Origin: an uncultured Sphingomonas sp. | GTDB taxonomy: Bacteria > Pseudomonadota > Alphaproteobacteria > Sphingomonadales > Sphingomonadaceae | Direction of reading: 5' to 3' | Length of the DNA stretch: 64,000 nucleotides | Assembly (NCBI RefSeq): GCF_936927845.1 | Contig: NZ_CAKZHV010000067.1 | Span: forward strand, 62,001 to 126,000 | Shown here: piece by piece, positions 51,372-60,593 of the stretch | How the letters are laid out: each line of letters begins with the position of its first letter | Position numbering within the stretch: the stretch's first letter is position 1 | Made by a program: the position numbers and the translations under genes | Notes under the pieces: model-generated | The model's database searches: none | Seen by the model: the letters and a program-made list of their open reading frames with translations, nothing else | Told to the model about the DNA's origin: nothing

Positions 51372-53024
51372 CTATCCCGCGGCGAGCTCGGGCAGGACGT
51401 AACCGGCCATGCGCTGGCGCAGCAGTTTCTTGTCGATCTTGCCCGTCGCGCCGAGCGGGATCTCATCGACCACCACGACGTCGTCAGGCATCCACCAGCG
51501 CGCGATCTTGCCGTCCAAAAACGCGAGCAGTTCGGCGCGACCGCACCTCGCCTCCGCGTGGCGCTGGATCAGCAGGATCGGGCGCTCGTCCCATTTCGGG
51601 TGCGCGACGCCGATCACCGCGGCGAGCGCGACCTCCGGGTGGCCGACCGCGATATTCTCGATCTCGATCGAGCTGATCCACTCGCCGCCCGATTTGACGA
51701 TGTCCTTGGCGCGGTCGGTGATCTGCATGTAGCCCGCCGCGTCGATCGTCGACACGTCGCCCGTGTCGAAGAAGCCGTCCTCGTCGAGCACGTTGCCGCC
51801 CTCGCCGCCGAAATAGCCGCTGGTGATCGTCGGCCCCTTGATCTTGAGCCGGCCCGCGGTGCGCCCGTCGTGCGGCAGACGGTTACCCTCGTCGTCGGCC
51901 AGCTTGAACTCGAGCCCGCAGACCAGCCGTCCCTGCATCCCCTTGCGGCGCACCTGCTCGTCGTACGGCTGCTCGAGCACCTCGGGGCTGGGCGTCGACA
52001 GCGTGGCGAGCGGTGACGTTTCGGTCATGCCCCAGCCCTGGATCACGTCGACGCCGTATTCGTCCTGGAATGCGCGGATCAGCGCCTCGGGCGGGGCGGA
52101 GCCGCCGATCACGACACGCTTCAGCGTCGAGAACCGCGCGCCGCTCTGCCGCAGGTAATGGAGCAGCCCCTGCCACACCGTCGGCACCGCGGCGGAGAAG
52201 GTGACGCCCTCGTCCTCGATCAACCGATAGATCGACTCGCCGTCCATCCGCGCGCCCGGCAGCACCAGCTTCGCACCGACCGCGGGCGCGGAATAGACCA
52301 CGCCCCAGGCATTGGCATGGTACATCGGCACGATCAGCAGCACCGTGTCGCGCGTCGTCAGCGCGAGCGCGTCGGCCTGGAGCGTCATCATCGTGTGGAG
52401 ATAGTTGGAGCGGTGCGAGTAGAGCACCCCCTTCGGATTTCCCGTCGTTCCCGAGGTGTAGCACAGCCCGCACGCCAGCCGCTCGTCAAACCCGCCCCAG
52501 GTACACTCGGCTGGTTCGTCGGCGATCCAGTCGTCGAACGCCACCGCGGCATAATCGGTCGCGGGCAATTCGGCGGCGGCGCACAGGAACACGACCCGCT
52601 CGATCGACGGCGCGGCGGCGAGCAGCGGGCCGATCAATGGCGCGCACGCCGGATCGGCGAGCAGGATGCGGTCGCCCGCGTGGTCGGCGATATAGGCAAT
52701 CTGTTCGGCGAACAGCCGCGGATTAAGCGTGTGGAGCACCGCACCCATGTTGGTCGCGCCGTACCAGGCGGCGAGATGGCGCGCGCTGTTCCACCCCATC
52801 GTCGCGACGCGGTCGCCCTGCCCGATCCCGGCGCGTGCGAGCGCGTTCGACACCCGCTTGGCGGTCTGGTGCAGCCAGGCGTAATCGAGCCGCGTCAGGC
52901 TGCCGTCGCCCTCGCGCGAGACGATCTCGCGCGCGCCGTGCCACGTCGCTGCATGGTCGAGGAAGCGGTCCACCGTCAGCGGTACGTCCTGCATCAATCC
53001 GAACAGCGGCTGCGTCATGGGCAT
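51372..53024 (-). CDS. Fatty acyl-CoA synthetase (AMP-binding)
   Basis: Adenylate-forming ligase of 550 residues. The P-loop-like motif CYTSGTTGNPKGV is near residue 190. The A5 motif is QGWGMTE, A7 is FFDTGDVSTID, A8 is DRAKDIVKSGGEWIS, and the catalytic lysine is in GATGKIDKK. It activates medium- or long-chain fatty acids with CoA. The ATG at 53024 overlaps the acyl-CoA dehydrogenase stop by one base and has AGGAG upstream, so the two act in the same beta-oxidation step sequence. Confidence 0.92.
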   Translation of the reverse strand: MPMTQPLFGLMQDVPLTVDRFLDHAATWHGAREIVSREGDGSLTRLDYAWLHQTAKRVSNALARAGIGQGDRVATMGWNSARHLAAWYGATNMGAVLHTLNPRLFAEQIAYIADHAGDRILLADPACAPLIGPLLAAAPSIERVVFLCAAAELPATDYAAVAFDDWIADEPAECTWGGFDERLACGLCYTSGTTGNPKGVLYSHRSNYLHTMMTLQADALALTTRDTVLLIVPMYHANAWGVVYSAPAVGAKLVLPGARMDGESIYRLIEDEGVTFSAAVPTVWQGLLHYLRQSGARFSTLKRVVIGGSAPPEALIRAFQDEYGVDVIQGWGMTETSPLATLSTPSPEVLEQPYDEQVRRKGMQGRLVCGLEFKLADDEGNRLPHDGRTAGRLKIKGPTITSGYFGGEGGNVLDEDGFFDTGDVSTIDAAGYMQITDRAKDIVKSGGEWISSIEIENIAVGHPEVALAAVIGVAHPKWDERPILLIQRHAEARCGRAELLAFLDGKIARWWMPDDVVVVDEIPLGATGKIDKKLLRQRMAGYVLPELAAG

Positions 53025-54193
53025 CAACTCTCCTGTGGGCGCTGGCTGTCGCGCCAGTCGCGTTTGACCTTTTTCGCGAGGCTCCATTTGTGCACCTCGG
53101 TCGGCCCGTCGTAGATGCGGAACGCGCGCACTTCGCGGAATACCTGCTCGACGATCGTGTCGCCGGTGACGCCGGTGCCGCCCATCACCTGCACGCAGCG
53201 GTCGGCGATGCGCATCAGCGCTTCCGATACCGCGACCTTCGCCATCGAGCTTTCCGCGGTGCCGAGCGCGCCGGTGTCGAGCACATCGGCGCACCAGTCG
53301 ATCATCAGCTCGGCCTGTTTCAGGTCGATCGCATTCTCGGCCAACATGAAGCCGACGCCCTCGTGATCGATCAATGGTTTGCCGAAGGCGTGACGCCGGT
53401 TGGCGTAGTCGGTCGCGATTTCATGCGCGCGCTGGCAGCTGCCCAGCCAACGCATACAATGCGTCAGCCGCGCGGGCGCCAAGCGGATCTGCGCGAGCTT
53501 GAACCCTTCGCCCGGATTGCCGAGCACCTGGTCGGCGGGGATGCGCAGGTCAGTGATCTGCACCACCGCGTGGCCGCCTGGCATCGACGAGTCAATCGTG
53601 TCGAGCACGCGCTCGATGCGGATGGCCGGATCAGGCAGGTCGACGAGGAACATCGTCGCGCCTTCTTCCGCCTTTGCCATGACGATGCCGACGCGCGCGC
53701 CTTCCGCGCCGGTGATGAACGCCTTGCGTCCGTTCACCACCCAGTGGTTGCCGTCCGCGACCGCGGTGGTCAGCATCATCGACGGGTCCGAACCCGCGCC
53801 GCCGTCCGCTGCGGGTTCCGTCATGAAGAACGCCGATCGCGCCTCGCCGCTCACCAGCGGGTCGAGGAAGCGCGCCTTCTGCTCCGCGCTCGCAGCCCTG
53901 CCGAGCAGGTACATGTTGCCCTCGTCGGGCGCCATCACGTTGACCGCGAGCGGACCGAGCGGGGAGAGCCCGGCGGCGCGCAATACCTCTGCGGTCTCGC
54001 GATGCGTCAGGTGGCTGCCGTCGGCGAGGATGTGCGGCGTGAGCACGCCTGCGATACGCGCCAGCCCGCGCAGTTCCTGCACCAGTTCGTCGGACGGGCC
54101 GTGCGCGCCGCAGCGCGGATCGCGCTCAAACGGCGCGACCGTCTCGCGCACGAACGCGGCGACCTTCGTCGCGATGTCGGTTCCGCGGGTCAT
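53024..54193 (-). CDS. Acyl-CoA dehydrogenase
   Basis: FAD-dependent acyl-CoA dehydrogenase of 389 residues. Landmarks are the FFMTEPAADGGAGSDPSMM flavin/substrate segment, NGRKAFITGAEGA, the KVAVSEALMRIADRCVQVMGGTGVTGDTIVEQVFREVRAFRIYDGPTEVH block with Asp-Gly-Pro-Thr-Glu flavin contact. It resembles ACAD10/11-like and FadE enzymes. It pairs with the downstream acyl-CoA synthetase in one transcript. The ATG at 54193 has GGAG nine bases before it. Confidence 0.92.
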   Translation of the reverse strand: MTRGTDIATKVAAFVRETVAPFERDPRCGAHGPSDELVQELRGLARIAGVLTPHILADGSHLTHRETAEVLRAAGLSPLGPLAVNVMAPDEGNMYLLGRAASAEQKARFLDPLVSGEARSAFFMTEPAADGGAGSDPSMMLTTAVADGNHWVVNGRKAFITGAEGARVGIVMAKAEEGATMFLVDLPDPAIRIERVLDTIDSSMPGGHAVVQITDLRIPADQVLGNPGEGFKLAQIRLAPARLTHCMRWLGSCQRAHEIATDYANRRHAFGKPLIDHEGVGFMLAENAIDLKQAELMIDWCADVLDTGALGTAESSMAKVAVSEALMRIADRCVQVMGGTGVTGDTIVEQVFREVRAFRIYDGPTEVHKWSLAKKVKRDWRDSQRPQES

Positions 54194-54281
54194 GGTGCGC
54201 TCCTGAATGCCGGTTCCACGCTCCCTTGTCCTGTTTCGTTTGGTGTCGCCAGCCTCCGACATAACTTTTGTTGCGCCCCGC

Positions 54282-54968
54282 TCAGACGATCCAGCGCCAC
54301 ATGCCCGCTGCCCAGCCCGCCAGCGGAACGTGCGCCCATGTCGCCGCCAGCCACAACACCACGCCACCGCCGAGCGCGTGGCCCCCGAGCGTGCCGATCC
54401 GCGCGCGGCCGCCGACGATGGCGGCGAATGGCAGGTAGCTCGTCCGCCGCTCCCACTCGGGCCAGAAATCGGGTTGCAACCGCGCCTTCTTGCGGTCCTG
54501 CATGTGTGCACCCGCCAGTGCGAGGATGATGATCGCGCTCGCCAGCGCAACGTTCGAGGGATCGGGATAGACCAGGATGTGCACCCCGCCCCACAAAGCG
54601 AACGCCCACATCATCGGATGCCGCGTGATCGCGTATACGCCGCGCGCCTCGGGCACCGGCTTCGCCTTGCCGCCCGGGTCGGGGAGCGCGGGGTTGCGCA
54701 CCAGCGAGCCCATGAACAGCACGCTCGCCACCAGCATGACGATCGTCGCAATCGCCCACAGCCCGTCACCGACCGGCCATAACGGATCACCCGCGGGTGC
54801 GGCGCGGTAGGCGCGGGCGAGCCAGATCAGCGTCGCGAACGCGACCAGACTGTAGATGCCGGCGAACCCGCGCTCGCCGACGCGCGCGACCAACGGCGCG
54901 CGCAGCTGGTGCGACAGGAGGAAGTGCGTTCCGACGAACGCCGCAGCGGCGATCAGCACTTCCCCCAT
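54282..54968 (-). CDS. NnrU-family membrane protein
   Basis: Membrane protein of 228 residues with six hydrophobic segments. The NnrU signature VYAITRHPMMWAFALWGGVHIL is central, with the FVGTHFLLSHQLRAPLVARVGERGFAGIYSL N terminus. The family was named from nitrite/nitric-oxide gene clusters and is related to isoprenylcysteine methyltransferases, but its activity is unclear. No denitrification genes are near. Confidence 0.87.
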   Translation of the reverse strand: MGEVLIAAAAFVGTHFLLSHQLRAPLVARVGERGFAGIYSLVAFATLIWLARAYRAAPAGDPLWPVGDGLWAIATIVMLVASVLFMGSLVRNPALPDPGGKAKPVPEARGVYAITRHPMMWAFALWGGVHILVYPDPSNVALASAIIILALAGAHMQDRKKARLQPDFWPEWERRTSYLPFAAIVGGRARIGTLGGHALGGGVVLWLAATWAHVPLAGWAAGMWRWIV

Positions 54969-54987
54969 GTCTTACCCTTTCCGCTTG

Positions 54988-56799
54988 TTATTGTACCCCG
55001 TGCATCCAGCGCTTGATCAGCGGCGACAGCGCCAGCAGAACCGCGCCGATCACCGCCGCGGTCAGCCCGATGGTCCAGAACACCTGATTGTAGGTGTCGA
55101 GGCTGACCTTCAGGTTGGTCACCTGGCCGCCGACCGTCTCGACCGATGCGACCTGCGCGACGATGCCCGCAACGTACTGCGCAACCGAGATCGACAGGAA
55201 CCACACGCCCATCATCAGCCCGACGATGCGCGCGATTGACAATTTGGTGATCATGCTCAGGCCCACCGGCGAGATGCAGAGCTCAGCGACCGAGTGGATC
55301 AGGTAGAGCCCGGCAAGCCACCAGATCGCGACCTTGAAGTCGCTGCCCGCGAACTGCCCGCCCCAGACGAGGAACAGGAAGCCCAGCCCGACGCCGATCA
55401 GCGCGAGGCCGAACTTGACGGGTATCGTCGGCTCGATCCCGCGCGCGGCGAGCTTGGTCCACAAAATCGACATGACCGGCGCGAGTGCCACGATGAAGAA
55501 CGCGTTGAAGAACTGCGTCTGCGGCGCGGTGATTGCGAAGCTCCCTGCGATTGTCAGGTCGGTGTTGCGATCAGCAAACAGCGTCAGGCTCGATCCCGCC
55601 TGCTCGAACAGGGTCCAGAACACGACGTTGAAGACGATCAGGATCATCGCCGCCAGCATCATCTGGAACTCGGCCTTGCTCCCCTTGGCATAGGACCAGA
55701 TCAGGATGCCCGGCACGCTGACCAGGAAGGTGCCGAACAGCAGCTTACCCATCAGTGATAGGGACGCGATATAGCCGAGGATGCCCGAACCGGGCTCGGG
55801 CGCGGTCGAGTTCATCAGGTTGACGAACAGGAAATAGAATACCGGCACCGCCAGGATCGCGCCCGCGAAGATCGCGAGCGTGCGGTCGGGTCCGGCGCGC
55901 ACCGGTGCCTCGCCGATGCCGTTCAGCTTGCCGCCGTTGAACTGGATCAGCGCCCAGGAGATCAGCATGCCGAACGCCGCGAGGCCGAAGCCCGCCCACC
56001 AGCCGACCTTGTCGGCGAGCAGCGGGCAGAGCAGCTGCGAGCCCAATGAGCCGAGATTGATCCCCATGTAGAAAATCGTGAACCCCGCGTCACGGCGGCG
56101 GTCGCCGCCGGCGTAGAGCTCACCCACCATGGTCGAGATGTTGGGCTTGAAGAAACCATTGCCGACCGAGATCAGGCTGAGTGCTAGGAGCAAAATCGCG
56201 GTCAGCAGCGCGCTGCGCTCGCCACCGGTCTCGAACCCGCCCTTCGCAATCGTGCGCGACACGCTCTTGTCGGGGTTGAGGAGCGAGACTGAACCGTCCT
56301 CGTTGCCCTTGATCTCCAGCCGCCCCTGCGGCGTGACGAGATAGCGCACCTCGGCCGAGGCACTCGTCGGCGCATCGCGGAAGCCGTCGACCTGCACCGC
56401 GTAACGCTGCCCGTCGATCGTCGCGTACGGCTTGGCCGTCTCGCCGCCGAAGCAGAGCGTCAGATAGCCGACCGCCATCATGATCGCGCCGAACTTAACC
56501 GACCGCTTCGAGCCGAGATACTGGTCGGCGAGATACCCGCCCACCAGCGGGGTCAGGTAGACGAGCGCGGTGAATCCGCCGTACAGCCCGGTCGCCTCGC
56601 GATCACCGAACACGAAATGCTTGGTGAGATACAGCGTCAGCAGCGCGCGCATCCCGTAGTAACCGAACCGCTCCCACATCTCGGTGGTGAACAACCGCGC
56701 GAGCTGGCGCGGGTGGCCGAACCAGGTTTCCTCCGCGGCGGGATTGGTGTGGGTGATGTCGGGTTCGGCGCGGTTGTCGGCCGTCGGGGTGTCCACCAT
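54988..56799 (-). CDS. POT-family oligopeptide:H+ symporter (PTR2/DtpA-like)
   Basis: Inner-membrane peptide transporter of 603 residues. The ExxER-type motif is in TTEMWERFGYYGMRALLTLYL. Other signatures are GGYLADQYLGSKRSV, GFFKPNISTMVGELYAGGDRRRDAGFTIFYMGINLGS and SVAELCISPVGLSMITKLS. Between helices 3 and 5 it has an unusually long insertion of about 90 residues (RLEIKGNEDGSVSLLNPDKSVSR region). The ATG at 56799 is chosen over 56910 because it sits close to the conserved start of the family. Confidence 0.92.
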   Translation of the reverse strand: MVDTPTADNRAEPDITHTNPAAEETWFGHPRQLARLFTTEMWERFGYYGMRALLTLYLTKHFVFGDREATGLYGGFTALVYLTPLVGGYLADQYLGSKRSVKFGAIMMAVGYLTLCFGGETAKPYATIDGQRYAVQVDGFRDAPTSASAEVRYLVTPQGRLEIKGNEDGSVSLLNPDKSVSRTIAKGGFETGGERSALLTAILLLALSLISVGNGFFKPNISTMVGELYAGGDRRRDAGFTIFYMGINLGSLGSQLLCPLLADKVGWWAGFGLAAFGMLISWALIQFNGGKLNGIGEAPVRAGPDRTLAIFAGAILAVPVFYFLFVNLMNSTAPEPGSGILGYIASLSLMGKLLFGTFLVSVPGILIWSYAKGSKAEFQMMLAAMILIVFNVVFWTLFEQAGSSLTLFADRNTDLTIAGSFAITAPQTQFFNAFFIVALAPVMSILWTKLAARGIEPTIPVKFGLALIGVGLGFLFLVWGGQFAGSDFKVAIWWLAGLYLIHSVAELCISPVGLSMITKLSIARIVGLMMGVWFLSISVAQYVAGIVAQVASVETVGGQVTNLKVSLDTYNQVFWTIGLTAAVIGAVLLALSPLIKRWMHGVQ

Positions 56800-56927
56800 T
56801 GTTCGAAATACGCTCCCTGAACTCACGTTCGCGCTTACGCTGACGCGGCGCGCGCGATGGTTGCAGCGGAGACTAGCGGCAACAGCCGTGCTGTAAATAC
56901 GCGTTAACATTTCCTAGATGCGCGCCC

Positions 56928-57500
56928 ATGTTCAACGACCGCTCCTCGCTGCTTTCGCATCTCTCCACCCGTCGCTCGGGCAAACCCCGCGATCTGGTCG
57001 CGCCCGGCCCTGATCACGCCGAAATCGTGCAGATGATCGCACTCGCCGCGCGCACCCCCGATCACGGCAAGCTCGCGCCGTGGCGCTTCGTGATCGTCGG
57101 CGCCGATCAGCGCGAGCGACTGGCCGCGCTGCTGGTCGAGGCGTACCGCGCCGAGAAGCCCGAAGCGCGGCAGGCCGAGCTCGACGCGATGGTGCAGTTC
57201 GCGACCCAGGCACCGGCGCTGGTCGTCGCGCTCTCCTCCCCCAAGACCGACAACAAGATACCCTTGTGGGAACAGGAATTGTCGGCCGGCGCGGCGTGCA
57301 TGAACCTGCTCCACGCCGTCCACGCGCACGGTTACGCCGCCGGCTGGCTGACCGGCTGGCCCGCCTTCTCCCCTCGCGTCCGCGACGCGTTCGGCCAGCC
57401 GCACGAGCGGATCACCGGTTTCGTGTTCGTCGGCACGCCCGGCCGCGCGCTCGACGAACGGCCACGTCCCGCGATCGAACAGGTGTGGAGCGACTGGTAG
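56928..57500 (+). CDS. Nitroreductase-family protein
   Basis: FMN-dependent oxidoreductase of 190 residues, YdjA-like. The FMN site is in TRRSGKP, with ARTPDHGKLAPWRFVIV, SAGAACMNLLHAVHAHGYAAGWLTG and FVFVGTPG. It reduces nitro or quinone compounds. The gene is divergent from the POT transporter (128 bp) and followed by a GntR regulator. Confidence 0.9.
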   Translation: MFNDRSSLLSHLSTRRSGKPRDLVAPGPDHAEIVQMIALAARTPDHGKLAPWRFVIVGADQRERLAALLVEAYRAEKPEARQAELDAMVQFATQAPALVVALSSPKTDNKIPLWEQELSAGAACMNLLHAVHAHGYAAGWLTGWPAFSPRVRDAFGQPHERITGFVFVGTPGRALDERPRPAIEQVWSDW

Positions 57501-57531
57501 ACTTGCGCCCCATTTGCTGTATTAACGCAGC

Positions 57532-57888
57532 ATGGCAGCATTGAGCAACGAGGACAGCCCGGTTTACATCCGGCTGCGCGCAACCATCGCCGCGGGGATC
57601 CTGCGCGGGGACTTCGTGGCGGGCGACCAGCTTCCCTCGGTCCGCGCGCTGGCGGCGGAACACGGCGCCAACCCGCTGACGGTCGCGAAAGCGTACCAGA
57701 GCTTTCAGGACGACGGCTATGTCGAGGTGCGCCGCGGCGTCGGCATGTTCGTGCTGGCGGGCGCGTCCGAGCGGCTGCGCACTGCCGAGCGCGAGAATTT
57801 CGTCGCCAATCAATGGCCGCGCATCCGCGGCTATATCGACCTCCTCGGGCTCGACCTGTCCGAATTGATAGAGCGTCACGACGCCTGA
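57532..57888 (+). CDS. GntR-family regulator (YtrA-like)
   Basis: Short regulator of 118 residues. The winged helix (SPVYIRLRATIAAGILRGDFVAGDQLPSVRALAAEHGANPLTVAKAYQSFQDDGYV) is followed by only a short helical tail, as in the YtrA subgroup that commonly controls ABC or membrane genes. The ATG at 57532 lies 31 bases after the nitroreductase stop. Confidence 0.9.
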   Translation: MAALSNEDSPVYIRLRATIAAGILRGDFVAGDQLPSVRALAAEHGANPLTVAKAYQSFQDDGYVEVRRGVGMFVLAGASERLRTAERENFVANQWPRIRGYIDLLGLDLSELIERHDA

Positions 57889-57939
57889 GCCGAACGGGGC
57901 GTGCGAAACCGTGCCGCCGGCTCGGCCGTTGTCGCACGC

Positions 57940-58362
57940 ATGATCCTGCTCGTCTCCGCCCTGTTCGCCAGCGCCGCCGTTGCGACGCCGTCCGCCACCC
58001 CCGCCGCAGCGCGGGCGGTCGTGCAGCGTTATTATGCCGCGATCGACCGGCGCGACTATCGCACCGCATATCGCTTGTGGGACCGCGGCGGGCAGGCGAG
58101 CCGTCAGAGCTACGCGCAGTTCGTCCGCGGTTTCGCTGACACGCGCCACACTCGCATCATCACGGGTGCGCCGACGCGACCGGAGGGCGCCGCCGGATCG
58201 ACCTACATCCGCGTGCCGGTGACGGTGCGCGCGACGCTCAAGAACGGAACGGGGCAGGTGTTCGCGGGCAGCTATACGCTTCGCCACGTCAACGACGTCG
58301 ACGGCGCGACGCCCGAACAGCGGCAGTGGCACATCGACAGCGCGTCGCTGCGCCGGCGATGA
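57940..58362 (+). CDS. Unknown secreted protein (NTF2-like pattern)
   Basis: Protein of about 140 residues with a signal peptide (MILLVSALFASAAVA). The body has a VVQRYYAAIDRRDYRTAYRLWDRGG segment typical of NTF2/SnoaL-like domains, then strands ending with a RQWHIDSASLRR tail. Function unknown. I prefer the ATG at 57940 because it starts the signal peptide; a GTG at 57901 also exists. The stop overlaps the next start (ATGA). Confidence 0.65.
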   Translation: MILLVSALFASAAVATPSATPAAARAVVQRYYAAIDRRDYRTAYRLWDRGGQASRQSYAQFVRGFADTRHTRIITGAPTRPEGAAGSTYIRVPVTVRATLKNGTGQVFAGSYTLRHVNDVDGATPEQRQWHIDSASLRRR

Positions 58363-58841
58363 GATACACGCCCGCGCTCCTGCTGCTGACCGCGCTGGCC
58401 GCGTGCAGCCGCGCGCCCGAGCCGCAGCCTGAACCCACACGTGCCACGGCAACGCCGACGCCCACCCCGAGTGCGACCGTCGCCGCCACCAACCTGTCAC
58501 GCTATGTCGGCCGATACCCGTTCGATCTGGTCGCGGGTCGGCGCTTCGTCGACGAACCCGCGGTGCGCGCCGCGGTCGCGCGGATCGTACCCGATGCCGA
58601 GGTTCGCGATACCGTGCTCAGCCGCGACGTGACCGCCAATCCGGTCGCCGAACAGGACGGGCGCATCCTATCCTGGGCGTGCGAGGCGCATAATTGCGGG
58701 CCGCACAATTGGGCGATCGCGATCACCCCTGACGGGCGCGACGCGGCGGTCTGCTACCACGACCAGGACGCGGGCGTGTCGCGCTGGTACCCCGCCGACT
58801 ATCGCAGCGCATCGCCCGACGGCTGCCCGTCGGGCGAATAG
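58359..58841 (+). CDS. Unknown lipoprotein with Thr/Pro-rich linker
   Basis: Protein of 160 residues. A lipoprotein signal (LLLLTALAACS, lipobox L-A-A-C) is followed by a low-complexity linker (TRATATPTPTPSATVAAT), then a compact domain with WACEAHNCGPHNWAIAITPDG and DAAVCYHD. The cysteines may form disulfides. The domain resembles periplasmic inhibitor-like domains, but no assignment is safe. The ATG overlaps the previous stop. Confidence 0.68.
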   Translation: MRYTPALLLLTALAACSRAPEPQPEPTRATATPTPTPSATVAATNLSRYVGRYPFDLVAGRRFVDEPAVRAAVARIVPDAEVRDTVLSRDVTANPVAEQDGRILSWACEAHNCGPHNWAIAITPDGRDAAVCYHDQDAGVSRWYPADYRSASPDGCPSGE

Positions 58842-58844
58842 CCG

Positions 58845-58883
58845 GTCAGAACGCGTCGACCGAGTAAGCGTCAGAACGCGTCG
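58845..58883. repeat. Duplicated C-terminal codons of the acyl-CoA dehydrogenase
   Basis: GTCAGAACGCGTCG occurs at 58845-58858 and 58870-58883, 25 bp apart. The second copy encodes the last residues of the minus-strand acyl-CoA dehydrogenase (ALTADAF, stop). The first copy, beyond the stop, still reads AYSVDAF, stop. This looks like a diverged tandem duplication of the gene tail. Confidence 0.65.
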
Positions 58884-60556
58884 GCGGTCAGCGCGTAAAG
58901 CTGGCTCGCCGGCGCATTCGCCGCCGCCTCCAGCCCCATCGCCTCGGGCACGATCTGGTCGAGGTAGAAGGCGACGCTCGCCTGCTTGACCGCGTCCGCA
59001 CCTTGCGCACGCGCCTGCCGTTCGAGCAGCCAGCCGCAGGTCGCGACCGACAGCATGGTGAGAAACGGATAGCTCGCCGCCTGGCGATCATCCGCATCCA
59101 CGGTCTGCAACCGCCGCCCGACTGCCTCGCATGCGTCGACCAGCGCAGTCAGTCGCGGGTGCTGCGCCTCGGCACGCATGTCCGCGATCAGGCTCGCGAA
59201 CGCGCCGCCGTTCGACAGCGACAGCTTGCGCCCGACGAGGTCGGCGGCCTGAATGCCGTTCGTGCCCTCGTAGATCGGCGTGATGCGCGCGTCGCGGAAG
59301 AATTGCGCCGCGCCCGTCTCCTCGACGAAGCCCATCCCGCCATGGACCTGGACGCCGATGCTCGCGATCTCGTTGCCCAGATCGGTCGCGTGCGCCTTGG
59401 CGAGCGGGGTAGTGATCTCGAGCCGATCCTTCGCGTGCGCATCACCCATGCCCGCACGGTCGACCTGACCGCAGGCGTAATAGACGAGCGCGCGCGCCGC
59501 CATCGTCTGCGCCTTCATCCGCATCAACATGCGGCGCACGTCGGGATGTTCGATGATCGCCGACTGCGCTCCGGCGCGCGCGCCCTGGACGCGCTCGCGG
59601 GCATAATCGACCGCCTTCTGCGTCGCGGCCTCGGCGACCTGCACGCCTTGCAGGCCCACGTTCAGGCGCGCGTTGTTCATCATCGTGAACATTGCCCGCA
59701 TGCCGCCGAACTCGGGGCCGATCAGCTCGCCGACGCAATCGTCATGATCGCCGAACGACAGCACGCAGGTCGGCGAGGCGTGCAGCCCCATCTTGTGCTC
59801 GATCGAGACGACGCGGACGTCGTTCATCGTGCCGTCCTCGCGCACCTTGGGCACCAGGAACAACGAGATGCCGCGCGTGCCCGCGGGCGCATCGGGCGTG
59901 CGCGCGAGCACGAGGTGAACGATATTGTCCGCCATGTCATGGTCGCCGAACGAGATGTAGATCTTGGTGCCCTTGATGCTGAACGTGCCGTCGCGCCCCC
60001 CCTCCTTTACGATGGGCGTCGCGGTCGCGCGCAGCGCGCCGACGTCGCTGCCCGCCTGCGGCTCGGTCAGGTTCATCGTGCCGGTCCACTCGCCCGTCGC
60101 GAGCTTGGGCAGATAGGTCGCCTGCTGCTCAGGGGTGCCGTGATGCTCGATCGCCTCGATCGCGCCGACCGTCAGCGTCGGGCAGAGCGCGAACCCCATG
60201 TTGGCGCTGCCCAGCGTTTCGAGCACCGCGGCCTGGACGACGAAGGGCAGCCCCTGTCCGCCGAACGCTTCCGACACGCCGATCGTGCCCCAGCCGCCCT
60301 CGACATAGGCTTGGTATGCCTCTCGGTAGCCGTCGGGCATGACGACGCCGTTCGGGGTCCATTTCGCACCCACCGTGTCGCCCACGCGGTTGAGCGGTGC
60401 CCATTCGCCGGCGGCGAACTGCGCCGCACCTTCGAGCACCGCGTCGATCACGTCGGGAGTCGCGGCGGCGAAGCGTTCGGTGTCGGCGAGCTCGCCGATG
60501 TTCGCGACGGTGTCGAGGACGAAGCGCTGCTCGGCGACGGGGGCGGTGAAGGCCAT
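58871..60556 (-). CDS. Acyl-CoA dehydrogenase with C-terminal extension
   Basis: Large acyl-CoA dehydrogenase of 561 residues with the extra C-terminal ACAD_C domain. Landmarks are MNLTEPQAGSDVGAL, KGTKIYISFGDHD, SIEHKMGLHASPTCVLSFG, IGVQVHGGMGFVEETGAAQFFRDARITPIYEGTNGIQA with the catalytic Glu in YEGTN. It resembles the FadE5-type enzymes acting on broad chain lengths. The ATG at 60556 has AGGAG upstream. It is divergent from TsaC with 37 bases between start codons. Confidence 0.93.
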   Translation of the reverse strand: MAFTAPVAEQRFVLDTVANIGELADTERFAAATPDVIDAVLEGAAQFAAGEWAPLNRVGDTVGAKWTPNGVVMPDGYREAYQAYVEGGWGTIGVSEAFGGQGLPFVVQAAVLETLGSANMGFALCPTLTVGAIEAIEHHGTPEQQATYLPKLATGEWTGTMNLTEPQAGSDVGALRATATPIVKEGGRDGTFSIKGTKIYISFGDHDMADNIVHLVLARTPDAPAGTRGISLFLVPKVREDGTMNDVRVVSIEHKMGLHASPTCVLSFGDHDDCVGELIGPEFGGMRAMFTMMNNARLNVGLQGVQVAEAATQKAVDYARERVQGARAGAQSAIIEHPDVRRMLMRMKAQTMAARALVYYACGQVDRAGMGDAHAKDRLEITTPLAKAHATDLGNEIASIGVQVHGGMGFVEETGAAQFFRDARITPIYEGTNGIQAADLVGRKLSLSNGGAFASLIADMRAEAQHPRLTALVDACEAVGRRLQTVDADDRQAASYPFLTMLSVATCGWLLERQARAQGADAVKQASVAFYLDQIVPEAMGLEAAANAPASQLYALTADAF

Positions 60557-60593
60557 TTCTCTCTCCTGATCGTGCCCGCTATAGCGTGCGCAC

